Shown here: one piece after another, positions 57,293 to 64,000 of the stretch
Layout of the letters: each line of letters opens with the position of its first letter
Position numbering within the stretch: the first letter of the stretch is position 1
Translations under genes and position numbers: made by a program
Notes under the pieces: generated by a model
Databases searched by the model: none
Told to the model about the DNA's origin: nothing
The model's input: the letters and a program-made list of their open reading frames with translations, nothing else
From: JANJTY01 sp038257155
GTDB lineage: Bacteria > Pseudomonadota > Gammaproteobacteria > Xanthomonadales > Xanthomonadaceae
Assembly (NCBI GenBank): GCA_038257155.1
Contig: JBBSJP010000008.1
Coordinates: forward strand, 78,349-142,348
Length of the DNA stretch: 64,000 nucleotides
Direction of reading: 5' to 3'

Positions 57293-58315
57293 TCAAAGCC
57301 AGCGCGCGCGCTTTAGAAGCAGGAACAACCCTCCGCTGAGGACGACTGTCAACGTCACGATCACGGCGTAACTGCCTTCCCACTGCAATTCCGGCATGTG
57401 CACGAAGTTCATGCCGTACCAGCTTGCGATCAGGGTGGGGCCGGCGATCAGCGCTGCCCAGCCGGCCAGCCGCTTGACGACTTCGCCCTGGGAGATGGTC
57501 ACCAGGGACAGGTTGACGCTCATCGCTGCGGTCATCATCTCGCGCAGCGTATCGGTCGCCTCATTGGCGCGCTTGGCGTGATCGAACACGTCACGGTAGT
57601 GCAGCCGCACGTCATCGTGAATCAGACCCGGATAGAAGCGTGTCAGCTGATTGAGTATGTCCTGCAAAGGAGACACGGCCAGGCGCAGACTGGTCAACTC
57701 GCGCTTCAGCCGATACAGGCGCTCGATCGTCTCGCGCTTGAATGACTTGGCGAAGATATCGTCCTCGAGGGCACGCAGGTCGGCCTCAAAGTCACGCACG
57801 ATGGGCAGATAATTGTCGACAATCAGGTCGGTGACCGCATACAGCGCATAGGATGGCCCCAGCGACAGCAACTCAGGCTCACGTTCACAGCGTTCCCGTG
57901 CCGGGGCATAGGTCATCGATGCACCGTGACGAACCGTCAGCAGGTAGTTGGGCCCCAGAAAGATGTGCGTCTCGCCCATCGCAATCGCACCATTAACCGC
58001 CTGCGCGGTATGCAGCACGATGAACAGCGATTCGCCATAGGTTTCGATCTTGGGTCGCTGGTGCGCCTTGTGGGCATCTTCAACAGCAAGGTCATGCAGA
58101 CCAAACTCGTGCTGCAGCTTGTCGAGAAGATCCGCATCCGGCTCGTGCACCCCAACCCAGACAAAACCGCTGCCGCTTGCCAGCACCTCGTCCACCTGAT
58201 CGAGCCCGAAATCGGGCAAACGGCGCCCGGCGGCGTCATAACCGGCGCAGTTGACTAGTGACGATCGGGCGTTGGAGGACGAATGCATCGGCAGCATGAT
58301 GCGTGGCGAACGCAT
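57293..58315 (-). CDS. corA: CorA-type magnesium/cobalt transporter
   Basis: A pentameric inner-membrane divalent-cation channel. 340 residues with an N-terminal cytosolic funnel (FVWVGVHEPDADLLDKL; ALYAVTDLIVDNYLPIV; long helices) and two C-terminal TM helices. The selectivity-filter signature YGMNFVHMPEL lies right after TM1 (AALIAGPTLIASW). The tail KRARWL is basic, as usual for the cytosolic end. The start is uncertain among ATGs at 58315, 58297 and 58288; none has a good ribosome site and the first is annotated. The candidate RNA terminator lies 40 bases past its stop on the opposite strand. Confidence 0.93.
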   Translation of the reverse strand: MRSPRIMLPMHSSSNARSSLVNCAGYDAAGRRLPDFGLDQVDEVLASGSGFVWVGVHEPDADLLDKLQHEFGLHDLAVEDAHKAHQRPKIETYGESLFIVLHTAQAVNGAIAMGETHIFLGPNYLLTVRHGASMTYAPARERCEREPELLSLGPSYALYAVTDLIVDNYLPIVRDFEADLRALEDDIFAKSFKRETIERLYRLKRELTSLRLAVSPLQDILNQLTRFYPGLIHDDVRLHYRDVFDHAKRANEATDTLREMMTAAMSVNLSLVTISQGEVVKRLAGWAALIAGPTLIASWYGMNFVHMPELQWEGSYAVIVTLTVVLSGGLFLLLKRARWL

Positions 58316-58352
58316 CGGTAACAAGTCGAGCGGGGTTGGCGACGGGTCGAAG

Positions 58353-59555
58353 TTACCCGGGCGCCCGCGCTGGCATGGGTGCGGAGCGTCGCCAGAAGGT
58401 ATGCCACAGCACCAGGTGCGCCGGCAGCAACAGCAGCAGGAAGCTGAAAATGTCCTGGGAAATCAGGCGCAGCGACAGCGCCGGCAGCAGGCAGATTCCC
58501 GCCAGCGCCACGATGCCTGTCAGCCAGAGCGCAGATCGTGCTGGTGCCTGAGCGAGCCATAGGGCGCGAACGCTGGGCAGCAGCAGCAGGCAAAGCGGAT
58601 TCAGCAGCAGCAGATTGGCGTTGGCGTGTGCGGCCAGATGGTCAGTCAGCAGCCACAGCCCGAGCAGCAGCAGGCCCCCGAGGCCGCAGACAGTCCACAG
58701 ACCGGCCGCGAGCAACGCATGACTGCGCCGATGGCGATCGCTTGTGCGGCCCGCCAGCCACCACAGCAGAAGGGCCAGCACCGCTCCCGAGGCGGCGAAC
58801 CAGGATTGGACGCGCGGCGGTTCCTCGCGTGCTGGCGCCAGCCGGTGTGGCAGCAACTCCAATTCCGACGCAACCAGGGCCCCGCCATCAGAGGCGCGTG
58901 CTTCACGCAGCGCATCAGCCAGGCGCATCGGAACAAAGCCTTCATCCCAGCGGCTCAGTGCCCGATCGGCCATCGGGCCAAGTCCGACGTCAATGCCGAG
59001 ATAAAGCCAGGGCTCGGGCGCGGCCAGCCGCTGTGATTCGCTGCGAAAGCTGAGCCCGCGGGAGCGACCGACCAACTGCGATTTCAGTACGCCATCCAGC
59101 GCCAGGTCCAGCGCATCGCGTACCCGTGTAGCGCAGTTGTCGAGAAAGTAGTCGTAGCGGTACTCGGCATTCTCGGGCCTGGCGTTCCACTCGAGAAACG
59201 TTGCCAGGCGGTCGGCCTCGACGGGGTTCAGTCGCAGCCACTGAAGGCTGACTCCGCGGCCTTCGCGATCGTAGTAGGCGAGGTCCTGCGCGTACGGTAG
59301 CACCGCAAGTTGGTAAAGCATCCTGCCGCGCAGGAATCGGGCCAGGAAGCCGGGTTGTTCGAAGTCGAAAAAGCCGTAGTTGTAGAGCAGGCGCTCACCG
59401 CCTGGCGACTCCACGAGGATCGCGTTATGGCCAAAGCGCGACCAGTACTCCTCGCCTGGCTGCATCGTCACCACACCGATGCGCGGCGCGGCCCAGAGCA
59501 GGGCAGGTGCCAGCATCAGCAACAGCAGCAGTGCTGCCTGGCGCAGCACCGTCAT
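58353..59555 (-). CDS. DUF4105 (Lnb-type) membrane protein
   Basis: 400 residues. Signal-like segment (ALLLLLMLAPALLWAAP), then a periplasmic DUF4105 domain (about 25-200) with H43 in RFGHNAILVE and C141 in YFLDNCATRV, which look like a His/Cys catalytic pair. The C-terminal half (about 255-395) has about five or six TM helices. DUF4105 proteins of Bacteroides (Lnb) have been described as N-acylating lipoproteins, replacing Lnt. The ATG overlaps the corC stop by four bases, and behind corC is where lnt sits in E. coli. No lnt is seen in the window. An Lnt-like role is a specific inference. Confidence 0.8.
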   Translation of the reverse strand: MTVLRQAALLLLLMLAPALLWAAPRIGVVTMQPGEEYWSRFGHNAILVESPGGERLLYNYGFFDFEQPGFLARFLRGRMLYQLAVLPYAQDLAYYDREGRGVSLQWLRLNPVEADRLATFLEWNARPENAEYRYDYFLDNCATRVRDALDLALDGVLKSQLVGRSRGLSFRSESQRLAAPEPWLYLGIDVGLGPMADRALSRWDEGFVPMRLADALREARASDGGALVASELELLPHRLAPAREEPPRVQSWFAASGAVLALLLWWLAGRTSDRHRRSHALLAAGLWTVCGLGGLLLLGLWLLTDHLAAHANANLLLLNPLCLLLLPSVRALWLAQAPARSALWLTGIVALAGICLLPALSLRLISQDIFSFLLLLLPAHLVLWHTFWRRSAPMPARAPG

Positions 59556-60406
59556 TCGGCTTCGGGCTGGACCGCCAGCAACAGGGCCTGGATACGCCGA
59601 TGCTCGGCCTTGGCGACGCGGAAGTGGAACCGATCCAGATGGGTTTCCTCATCACCCTCGGGCACATGGCCGATGGTGGCAGTGACCAGGCCACCGATGG
59701 TGTCGAATTCCTCGTCGGAAAACTCGGAACCAAAGCGCTCGTTGAACACCGCAATGGGAGTGAGCGCATCAACCAGGAAACGCCCATCCGATGTCAGGGT
59801 GATCAGGCACTGCTCTTCCGGCGCGTCGTCGTGCTCGTCATCGATCTCGCCGACGATCTGCTCCAGTACGTCCTCGATGGTGACCAGGCCGGCCACGCCG
59901 CCGTATTCGTCCAGCACGATCGCCATGTGGTTGCGCGACAGGCGGAATTCCTTCAGCAGCACGTTGAGGCGCTTGGACTCGGGTATCAGCACCGCCGGGC
60001 GCAGCAACTCGCTCAGCGGCTGCGCATCGCCATTGCAGGAAAGGCCTCGCAGCAGGTCCTTGGCCAGCAGCACACCGAGAATCTCGTCCTTGTCTTCGCC
60101 GTGCACCGGAAAGCGGGAGTGTCCGCTCTCAACCACGATGTCGCGCACGCTTTCGATCGGCTCGTCGACCGGAATGGAGACCATCTGCGCGCGCGGCACC
60201 ATCACGTCGCTGACCTCCTGTTCGGAGACCGCGATGGCGCCTTCGATCATCTTCAGCGTGTCAATGCTGAGCAGGCCTTTGGCCTGGGCACTCTGCAGCG
60301 CCTCGATCAGTTCTTCTCTGTTGCGGGGCTCTCCAGACAGGGCGTCGCTGAGACGGCCAAACCAGGAACGCGCCGGAGCGCCCGTACTACTAGGGTCCTC
60401 GGACAT
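59552..60406 (-). CDS. corC: CorC/YbeX-type CBS domain protein
   Basis: 284 residues, cytosolic, a divalent-ion-efflux-associated protein of the CorC/HlyC group (YbeX in E. coli). Two CBS motifs span about 65-185 (VSDVMVPRAQMVSIPVDEP; GHSRFPVHGEDKDEILGVLLAKDLL; FRLSRNHMAIVLDEYGGVAGLVTIEDVLEQIVGEI). The C-terminal transporter-associated domain (about 205-284) follows (GRFLVDALTPIAVFNERF). The membrane DUF21 domain of CorB types is absent, as in YbeX. It lies downstream of ybeY across a 150-base gap and overlaps the DUF4105 start. Confidence 0.93.
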   Translation of the reverse strand: MSEDPSSTGAPARSWFGRLSDALSGEPRNREELIEALQSAQAKGLLSIDTLKMIEGAIAVSEQEVSDVMVPRAQMVSIPVDEPIESVRDIVVESGHSRFPVHGEDKDEILGVLLAKDLLRGLSCNGDAQPLSELLRPAVLIPESKRLNVLLKEFRLSRNHMAIVLDEYGGVAGLVTIEDVLEQIVGEIDDEHDDAPEEQCLITLTSDGRFLVDALTPIAVFNERFGSEFSDEEFDTIGGLVTATIGHVPEGDEETHLDRFHFRVAKAEHRRIQALLLAVQPEAE

Positions 60407-60486
60407 CGATACGACAGGACGCGCCCGCGTGGGGCAAGGACCGAAAGTTTAGCAAATTGCTGGAGAGCAGGAGCGGGAGGTGAAGC

Positions 60487-60514
60487 TGGGAACGGGGAAC
60501 GGGGAACGGGGAAG
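60487..60514. repeat. Short GGGAACG tandem repeat
   Basis: About three and a half copies of GGGAACG, followed by the related GGGAAGCTGGGAGCG units, in the 150-base gap between corC and ybeY. It is too short to be anything but a slippage tract. Confidence 0.6.
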
Positions 60515-60557
60515 CTGGGAGCGAAGATCTGTGAAACTGGGAGCGGGGCGCTGGGCT

Positions 60558-61028
60558 TCAGGTGTAGGGGTTGGATATGCCCAGGGTGGCGAGGATGCGG
60601 GTTTCCTCGGCTCCCATGGCCTTGGCCTCGAGATCGTTCTGGTGATCCATGCCGAGCAGGTGCAGGACGCCGTGCACGGTGAGGTGGGCGTAGTGCGCGG
60701 CGACGGGTTTGCCCTGTTCTGCGGCTTCGCGCGCGATCACGGGTGCGCAGAGAACCAGATCGCCGAGCAAGGGCAGGGGAACGCCGGGCGGCAACTCTGC
60801 CGTGAAGCTCAGCACATTGGTCGGATAGTCCTTGCCGCGGTAGTCACGATTCAGTTGCTGGCCTTCGGAGGCATCGACCAGGCGGATGGCCAGTTCCGCA
60901 CTACGCCGCTTGTCGAGCAGTGCGGCATCGACCCAGCGGCGAAACGATGCCGCGGAAGGCAGGCCGCGGCGCGGCAGGCCGTAGCCCACTGACAGCGTCA
61001 GCTCACAAGGACGCGGCGCCTTGCTCAT
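60558..61028 (-). CDS. ybeY: Endoribonuclease YbeY
   Basis: A single-metal RNase for 16S rRNA 3'-end maturation and ribosome quality control. 156 residues with the metal motif H119-x3-H123-x5-H129 (HLTVHGVLHLLGMDH) and the conserved Arg/Asn segment RDYRGKDYPTNVLSF. Its ATG overlaps the phoH stop (ATGA at 61025-61028), so the two are translationally coupled, as is usual for the ybeZ-ybeY pair. Confidence 0.97.
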   Translation of the reverse strand: MSKAPRPCELTLSVGYGLPRRGLPSAASFRRWVDAALLDKRRSAELAIRLVDASEGQQLNRDYRGKDYPTNVLSFTAELPPGVPLPLLGDLVLCAPVIAREAAEQGKPVAAHYAHLTVHGVLHLLGMDHQNDLEAKAMGAEETRILATLGISNPYT

Positions 61029-61990
61029 TCCTCGCTGATGCCGTCGCGCGCGTCATAGGCCCGCACGATGCGCGCCACCAGCGGGTGACGCACCACGTCG
61101 TGCGAGGTGAAGAAGTTGAAGCTGATGCCCTCCACCCCGTGCAGCACCTCGATGGCGTCGCGCAGCCCGGACTTCTGCGACTTGGGCAGGTCGATCTGGG
61201 TCAGGTCGCCGGTCACCACGGCGGTGGAACCAAAACCAATCCGGGTGAGGAACATCTTCATCTGCTCGATGCTGGTGTTCTGGGCTTCATCCAGGATCAC
61301 AAAGGCATCGTTGAGGGTGCGACCGCGCATGTAGGCCAGCGGCGCCACCTCGATCACATTGCGCTCGACCAGTTTGGCGACGGTTTCCACGCCGAGCATC
61401 TCGTACAGCGCGTCGTACAGCGGGCGCAGGTAGGGGTCAACCTTCTGCGCCAGGTCGCCTGGCAGGAAGCCGAGCTTCTCACCGGCCTCGACGGCCGGGC
61501 GCACCAGCACCAGGCGCTGGATGCGGCTGGCATTGAGCGCTTCCACTGCCATCGCAACGGCGAGGAAGGTCTTGCCGGTGCCAGCCGGCCCCACGCCGAA
61601 ATTTATGTCATGCGTGGCGATGGCGTGCAGGTAGAGCGCCTGGTTGCCGCCGCGCGCGCGAATCACCCCACGCTTGACCTTGATTGCCACCTCCTGCGGC
61701 ACGACCTCGGCCTCGGCCAGGGCAATCTCCGATTCGCCCAGACTGAGGTGAATGCTTTGCGGATCAAGCACCTCGGTCTCGGCTTGCCGGTAGAGACGAC
61801 GCAGCAGTTTCTCGGTCGCCTTGGCAGCGCGTTCTTCGCCTTTCACGCGGAATACGTTGCCGCGGTTGGCGATCTCCACGCCCATGCGCAGTTCGATCTG
61901 GCGCAGGTGGCCATCGAGCGGCCCGGTGAGGTTCGCCAGGCGGGCGAGGTCGTCGGGTTCCAGGACAAAATCGCGTTGGGTTGGCGTCAT
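61025..61990 (-). CDS. ybeZ: PhoH-like ATPase YbeZ
   Basis: A cytosolic P-loop ATPase of 321 residues that works with YbeY on RNA. Walker A GPAGTGKT at 134-141, Walker B FVILDEAQN, and the downstream GFGSTAVVTGDLTQIDLPK and SHDVVRHPLVARIV blocks all match the PhoH/YbeZ family. The N-terminal part is a KH-like domain (about 35-75: EIANRGNVFRVKG). Its ATG overlaps the stop of the Uma2 gene upstream by four bases. Confidence 0.96.
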   Translation of the reverse strand: MTPTQRDFVLEPDDLARLANLTGPLDGHLRQIELRMGVEIANRGNVFRVKGEERAAKATEKLLRRLYRQAETEVLDPQSIHLSLGESEIALAEAEVVPQEVAIKVKRGVIRARGGNQALYLHAIATHDINFGVGPAGTGKTFLAVAMAVEALNASRIQRLVLVRPAVEAGEKLGFLPGDLAQKVDPYLRPLYDALYEMLGVETVAKLVERNVIEVAPLAYMRGRTLNDAFVILDEAQNTSIEQMKMFLTRIGFGSTAVVTGDLTQIDLPKSQKSGLRDAIEVLHGVEGISFNFFTSHDVVRHPLVARIVRAYDARDGISEE

Positions 61991-62553
61991 GCTGCGGGAA
62001 TGTCCTCAAAAACCGATTCCGGCGGCGCTTCGAAGTCGAGCGAGGGCAGCACCAGGCCGCGTTCGCTGGCATGCACGTCGAGCAGCCAGTCGTCGGTCTC
62101 GGTGCGGCGGAAGATCTCGATGCTGCGCTGCTCGGGGTCGATCAGCGCGTACTCGCGCAGCGAGGCCAGGCGACGGTAGGCGGCGAACTTCAGGCCGCGG
62201 TCGAAGGCCGCGGTGCTGTCGGACAGCACCTCGATGATGGCGATGGGGTGATGCAGACGCCGTTCGGCGGCCAGGTCGTCGGGATGGCAGCTGACAAAGA
62301 CATCCGGATAGAACAGCGCGTCGACGGCGTCGACCTCCAGTGCCATGTCGGCGATGAAGGCGCGACAGGGACGGCCACGCAGGTGGGCTTTGAGCAGCGA
62401 GGCCACATTCAGCGCCGTGGTTACGTGCGCCTGCCGAGCGCCACCCATGGCGAAGGCTTCGCCACGATAGAACTCGTGCTTCTGAGCCTGTTCCTGCTCC
62501 CAGGCCAGGAATTCGACGCGGGTCATGCGATGGGTAAGGGCGGGTTCTGTCAT
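61987..62553 (-). CDS. Uma2/DUF820 family nuclease-like protein
   Basis: 188 residues of the Uma2 (DUF820) group, PD-(D/E)xK-fold proteins usually annotated as endonucleases of unknown role. Visible motif residues are D84 in FYPDVFVSC, E108 in IAIIEVLS, the DST turn, and K122 in RGLKFAAYRR. It sits inside the conserved miaB-phoH-ybeY run and its stop overlaps the phoH ATG, so it is transcribed with these RNA-processing genes. Uma2 genes are abundant in some genomes as insertions, and this one may be a passenger. Confidence 0.85.
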   Translation of the reverse strand: MTEPALTHRMTRVEFLAWEQEQAQKHEFYRGEAFAMGGARQAHVTTALNVASLLKAHLRGRPCRAFIADMALEVDAVDALFYPDVFVSCHPDDLAAERRLHHPIAIIEVLSDSTAAFDRGLKFAAYRRLASLREYALIDPEQRSIEIFRRTETDDWLLDVHASERGLVLPSLDFEAPPESVFEDIPAA

Positions 62554-62611
62554 GCCGAGCCTCCGTGGCTAGCCGTTGTGTGCAGTCTACGCGCGCGATT
62601 CGGCTGGGCGT

Positions 62612-63976
62612 TCAGGCCGCTCTCGCGTCGTCTACCCCAGCCAGCCGACCACGCAGCGAATTGGCCATCGCTTCGGTAATCAGCACATCGACAAACTGTC
62701 CGACCAGTCGCGGGTGTCCCGCGAAATTCACGAAGCGCATGTTCTCGGTGCGGCCGGTCATCTCGGCCGGGTTCTTCTTCGACGGGCCTTCCACCAGTAC
62801 GCGCTGCACGCTGCCGATCATGGCCTGCGAGATGGCCTTGGCATTGGAGTCGATCACCGCCTGCAGGCGATACAGGCGCTGCTTCTTCTCGGCCTCTGGC
62901 GTGTCGTCGTCCAGGTTGGCAGCGGGCGTGCCGGGGCGGCTGGAATAGATGAAGCTGAAGCTCTGGTCGAAGCCGATGTCCTCGATCAGCTTCATGGTGG
63001 CCTCGAAGTCCCTGTCGCTTTCGCCGGGGAAGCCGACGATGAAGTCGGAGCTGATCGAGATGCCGGGCTTGGCTTCGCGCAGGCGGCGGATACGCGCCTT
63101 GTACTCGAGTGCGGTATGGCCGCGCTTCATCGCGCCCAGGATGCGGTCGGAGCCGGCCTGCACTGGCAGGTGCACGAAGCTGGCCAGTTCCGGCACGTCG
63201 CGGTGCGCCTCGATCAGGCTGTCGGAAAATTCCACCGGATGCGAGGTGGTGTAGCGGATGCGGCCGATGCCGGGAATCTGTGCCACGGCGCGGATCAGCA
63301 GGGCAAGGTCCGCCACATCGCCATCGCTCATCGCGCCGCGATAGGCATTGACGTTCTGGCCCAGCAGGTTGACCTCGCGCACGCCCTGCTCGGCGAGCTG
63401 GGCCACTTCCAGCAGCACATCGTCGAACGGCCGGCTGACCTCTTCGCCGCGGGTGTAGGGCACCACGCAGAAGCTGCAGTACTTGCTGCAGCCTTCCATC
63501 ACCGAGACGAAGGCGGTCGGGCCCTCGGCGCGCGGCTCGGGCAGGCGGTCGAACTTCTCGATTTCCGGAAAGCTGATGTCGACCTGCGGCTGGCCCGAGG
63601 CGCGCTTGGCGGCGATCATCTCCGGCAGGCGATGCAGGGTCTGCGGTCCGAACACGAGATCGACATAGGGCGCGCGCTTGAGGATGGCTTCGCCTTCCTG
63701 CGAGGCGACGCAGCCGCCCACGCCGATGATGACCTGGTCGTTCTTCTTCTTCAGCGGCTTCCAGCGGCCGAGCTGGGAGAAGACCTTTTCCTGGGCCTTC
63801 TCGCGGATCGAACAGGTGTTGACCAGGATGACATCGGCTTCGGATTCGTCATCGGTCAGTTCGAGGCCGTGGCTGGCGGCCAGCACGTCGGCCATCTTGG
63901 CCGAGTCGTACTCGTTCATCTGGCAGCCGTGGGTCTTGATGAAAAGCTTGCCGCTGGCGGCTGGCTTCCCGGTCAT
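62612..63976 (-). CDS. miaB: tRNA-2-methylthio-N6-dimethylallyladenosine synthase MiaB
   Basis: Radical-SAM methylthiotransferase that adds a methylthio group to i6A37 of tRNA. 454 residues. The N-terminal UPF0004 cluster uses C18 (KTHGCQMN), C55 (NTCSIRE) and C89 (GVGGCVASQ). The radical-SAM cluster is C163-x3-C167-x2-C170 (CSKYCSFC). A TRAM domain closes the chain (KNPAEMTGRTENMRFVNF). All six Cys are present, so both 4Fe-4S clusters should form. It heads the minus-strand run toward phoH. Confidence 0.98.
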   Translation of the reverse strand: MTGKPAASGKLFIKTHGCQMNEYDSAKMADVLAASHGLELTDDESEADVILVNTCSIREKAQEKVFSQLGRWKPLKKKNDQVIIGVGGCVASQEGEAILKRAPYVDLVFGPQTLHRLPEMIAAKRASGQPQVDISFPEIEKFDRLPEPRAEGPTAFVSVMEGCSKYCSFCVVPYTRGEEVSRPFDDVLLEVAQLAEQGVREVNLLGQNVNAYRGAMSDGDVADLALLIRAVAQIPGIGRIRYTTSHPVEFSDSLIEAHRDVPELASFVHLPVQAGSDRILGAMKRGHTALEYKARIRRLREAKPGISISSDFIVGFPGESDRDFEATMKLIEDIGFDQSFSFIYSSRPGTPAANLDDDTPEAEKKQRLYRLQAVIDSNAKAISQAMIGSVQRVLVEGPSKKNPAEMTGRTENMRFVNFAGHPRLVGQFVDVLITEAMANSLRGRLAGVDDARAA

Positions 63977-64000
63977 GGCGCTTACTCCGGTCGGGAAAAA
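63977..64000. other. Upstream end of the window
   Basis: Only 24 bases remain before the edge; nothing assignable. Confidence 0.4.

Noticed and set aside
56946..57371. A 141-codon plus-strand frame
   Set aside because: It runs through the nested hairpins and the terminator; its composition is not protein-like.
60487..60514. CRISPR-like or functional tandem array
   Set aside because: The unit is only seven bases with no spacers.

Overview
The window is GC-rich, densely coded DNA from a gammaproteobacterial chromosome. It is most likely from the Xanthomonadales/Lysobacterales, perhaps near Rhodanobacteraceae or Lysobacteraceae. Four things support this: the order miaB, phoH (ybeZ), ybeY, corC; a SAM-I riboswitch in front of a metX-metB-hom operon together with an SAH riboswitch in front of ahcY; an ECF43-type sigma factor overlapping a Ser/Thr kinase gene; and intergenic repeats of the kind common in this order. 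The placement is inferred from these features and was not tested by a search. No tRNA, rRNA, IS element, prophage or CRISPR array was seen.

Layout. 1-2.3 kb: a Ser/Thr kinase cut by the window edge, a small P-loop kinase and a hot-dog-fold protein. 2.5-3.9 kb: a secreted beta-helix protein. 3.9-7.5 kb: SAM riboswitch and methionine operon. 7.9-13.4 kb: a giant secreted propeller/di-heme protein and a secreted beta-helix-like protein. 13.4-15.1 kb: ahcY with its SAH riboswitch. 15.6-20.8 kb: a signalling set of response-regulator diguanylate cyclase, periplasmic binding protein and hybrid histidine kinase. 21-23.2 kb: groES-groEL under a CIRCE operator. 23.4-27 kb: YebC, bactofilin, a zinc-ribbon protein and a FadL-type porin. 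27-34.3 kb: a large Ser/Thr kinase with a secreted partner, an exported exonuclease-like protein, a membrane-anchored propeller and a secreted zincin. 34.5-37.7 kb: ECF sigma factor with Ser/Thr kinase. 37.9-43.7 kb: a CSLREA beta-helix protein and two exported amidohydrolases. 43.8-50.1 kb: VKOR-thioredoxin, then a four-gene PspA/AAA/coiled-coil/OmpA cluster. 50.2-55.5 kb: two large convergent secreted proteins. 55.6-64 kb: a LuxR regulator, a candidate structured RNA, corA, then the minus-strand run miaB, Uma2, phoH, ybeY, corC, DUF4105.

The most interesting signal is a short motif shared by seven otherwise unrelated exported proteins, roughly hydrophobic-F-x-x-G-F-E. Six carry it at or very near the C-terminus; in the seventh it lies near the N-terminus. 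It looks like an undescribed C-terminal tag for sorting, processing or anchoring. Other leads are the PspA/tandem-AAA/OmpA cluster, a DUF4105 (Lnb-like) gene where lnt usually sits behind corC, a nested-hairpin RNA with its own terminator in a gene-free gap, and an exported DnaQ-like protein lacking its last metal-binding Asp.

Working together: SAM and SAH riboswitches tie methionine synthesis to S-adenosylhomocysteine recycling. The three Ser/Thr kinases, the hybrid kinase, the cyclase and the ECF factor indicate a lifestyle with heavy surface signalling. The many exported enzymes and beta-helix proteins suggest growth on polymers or surfaces.
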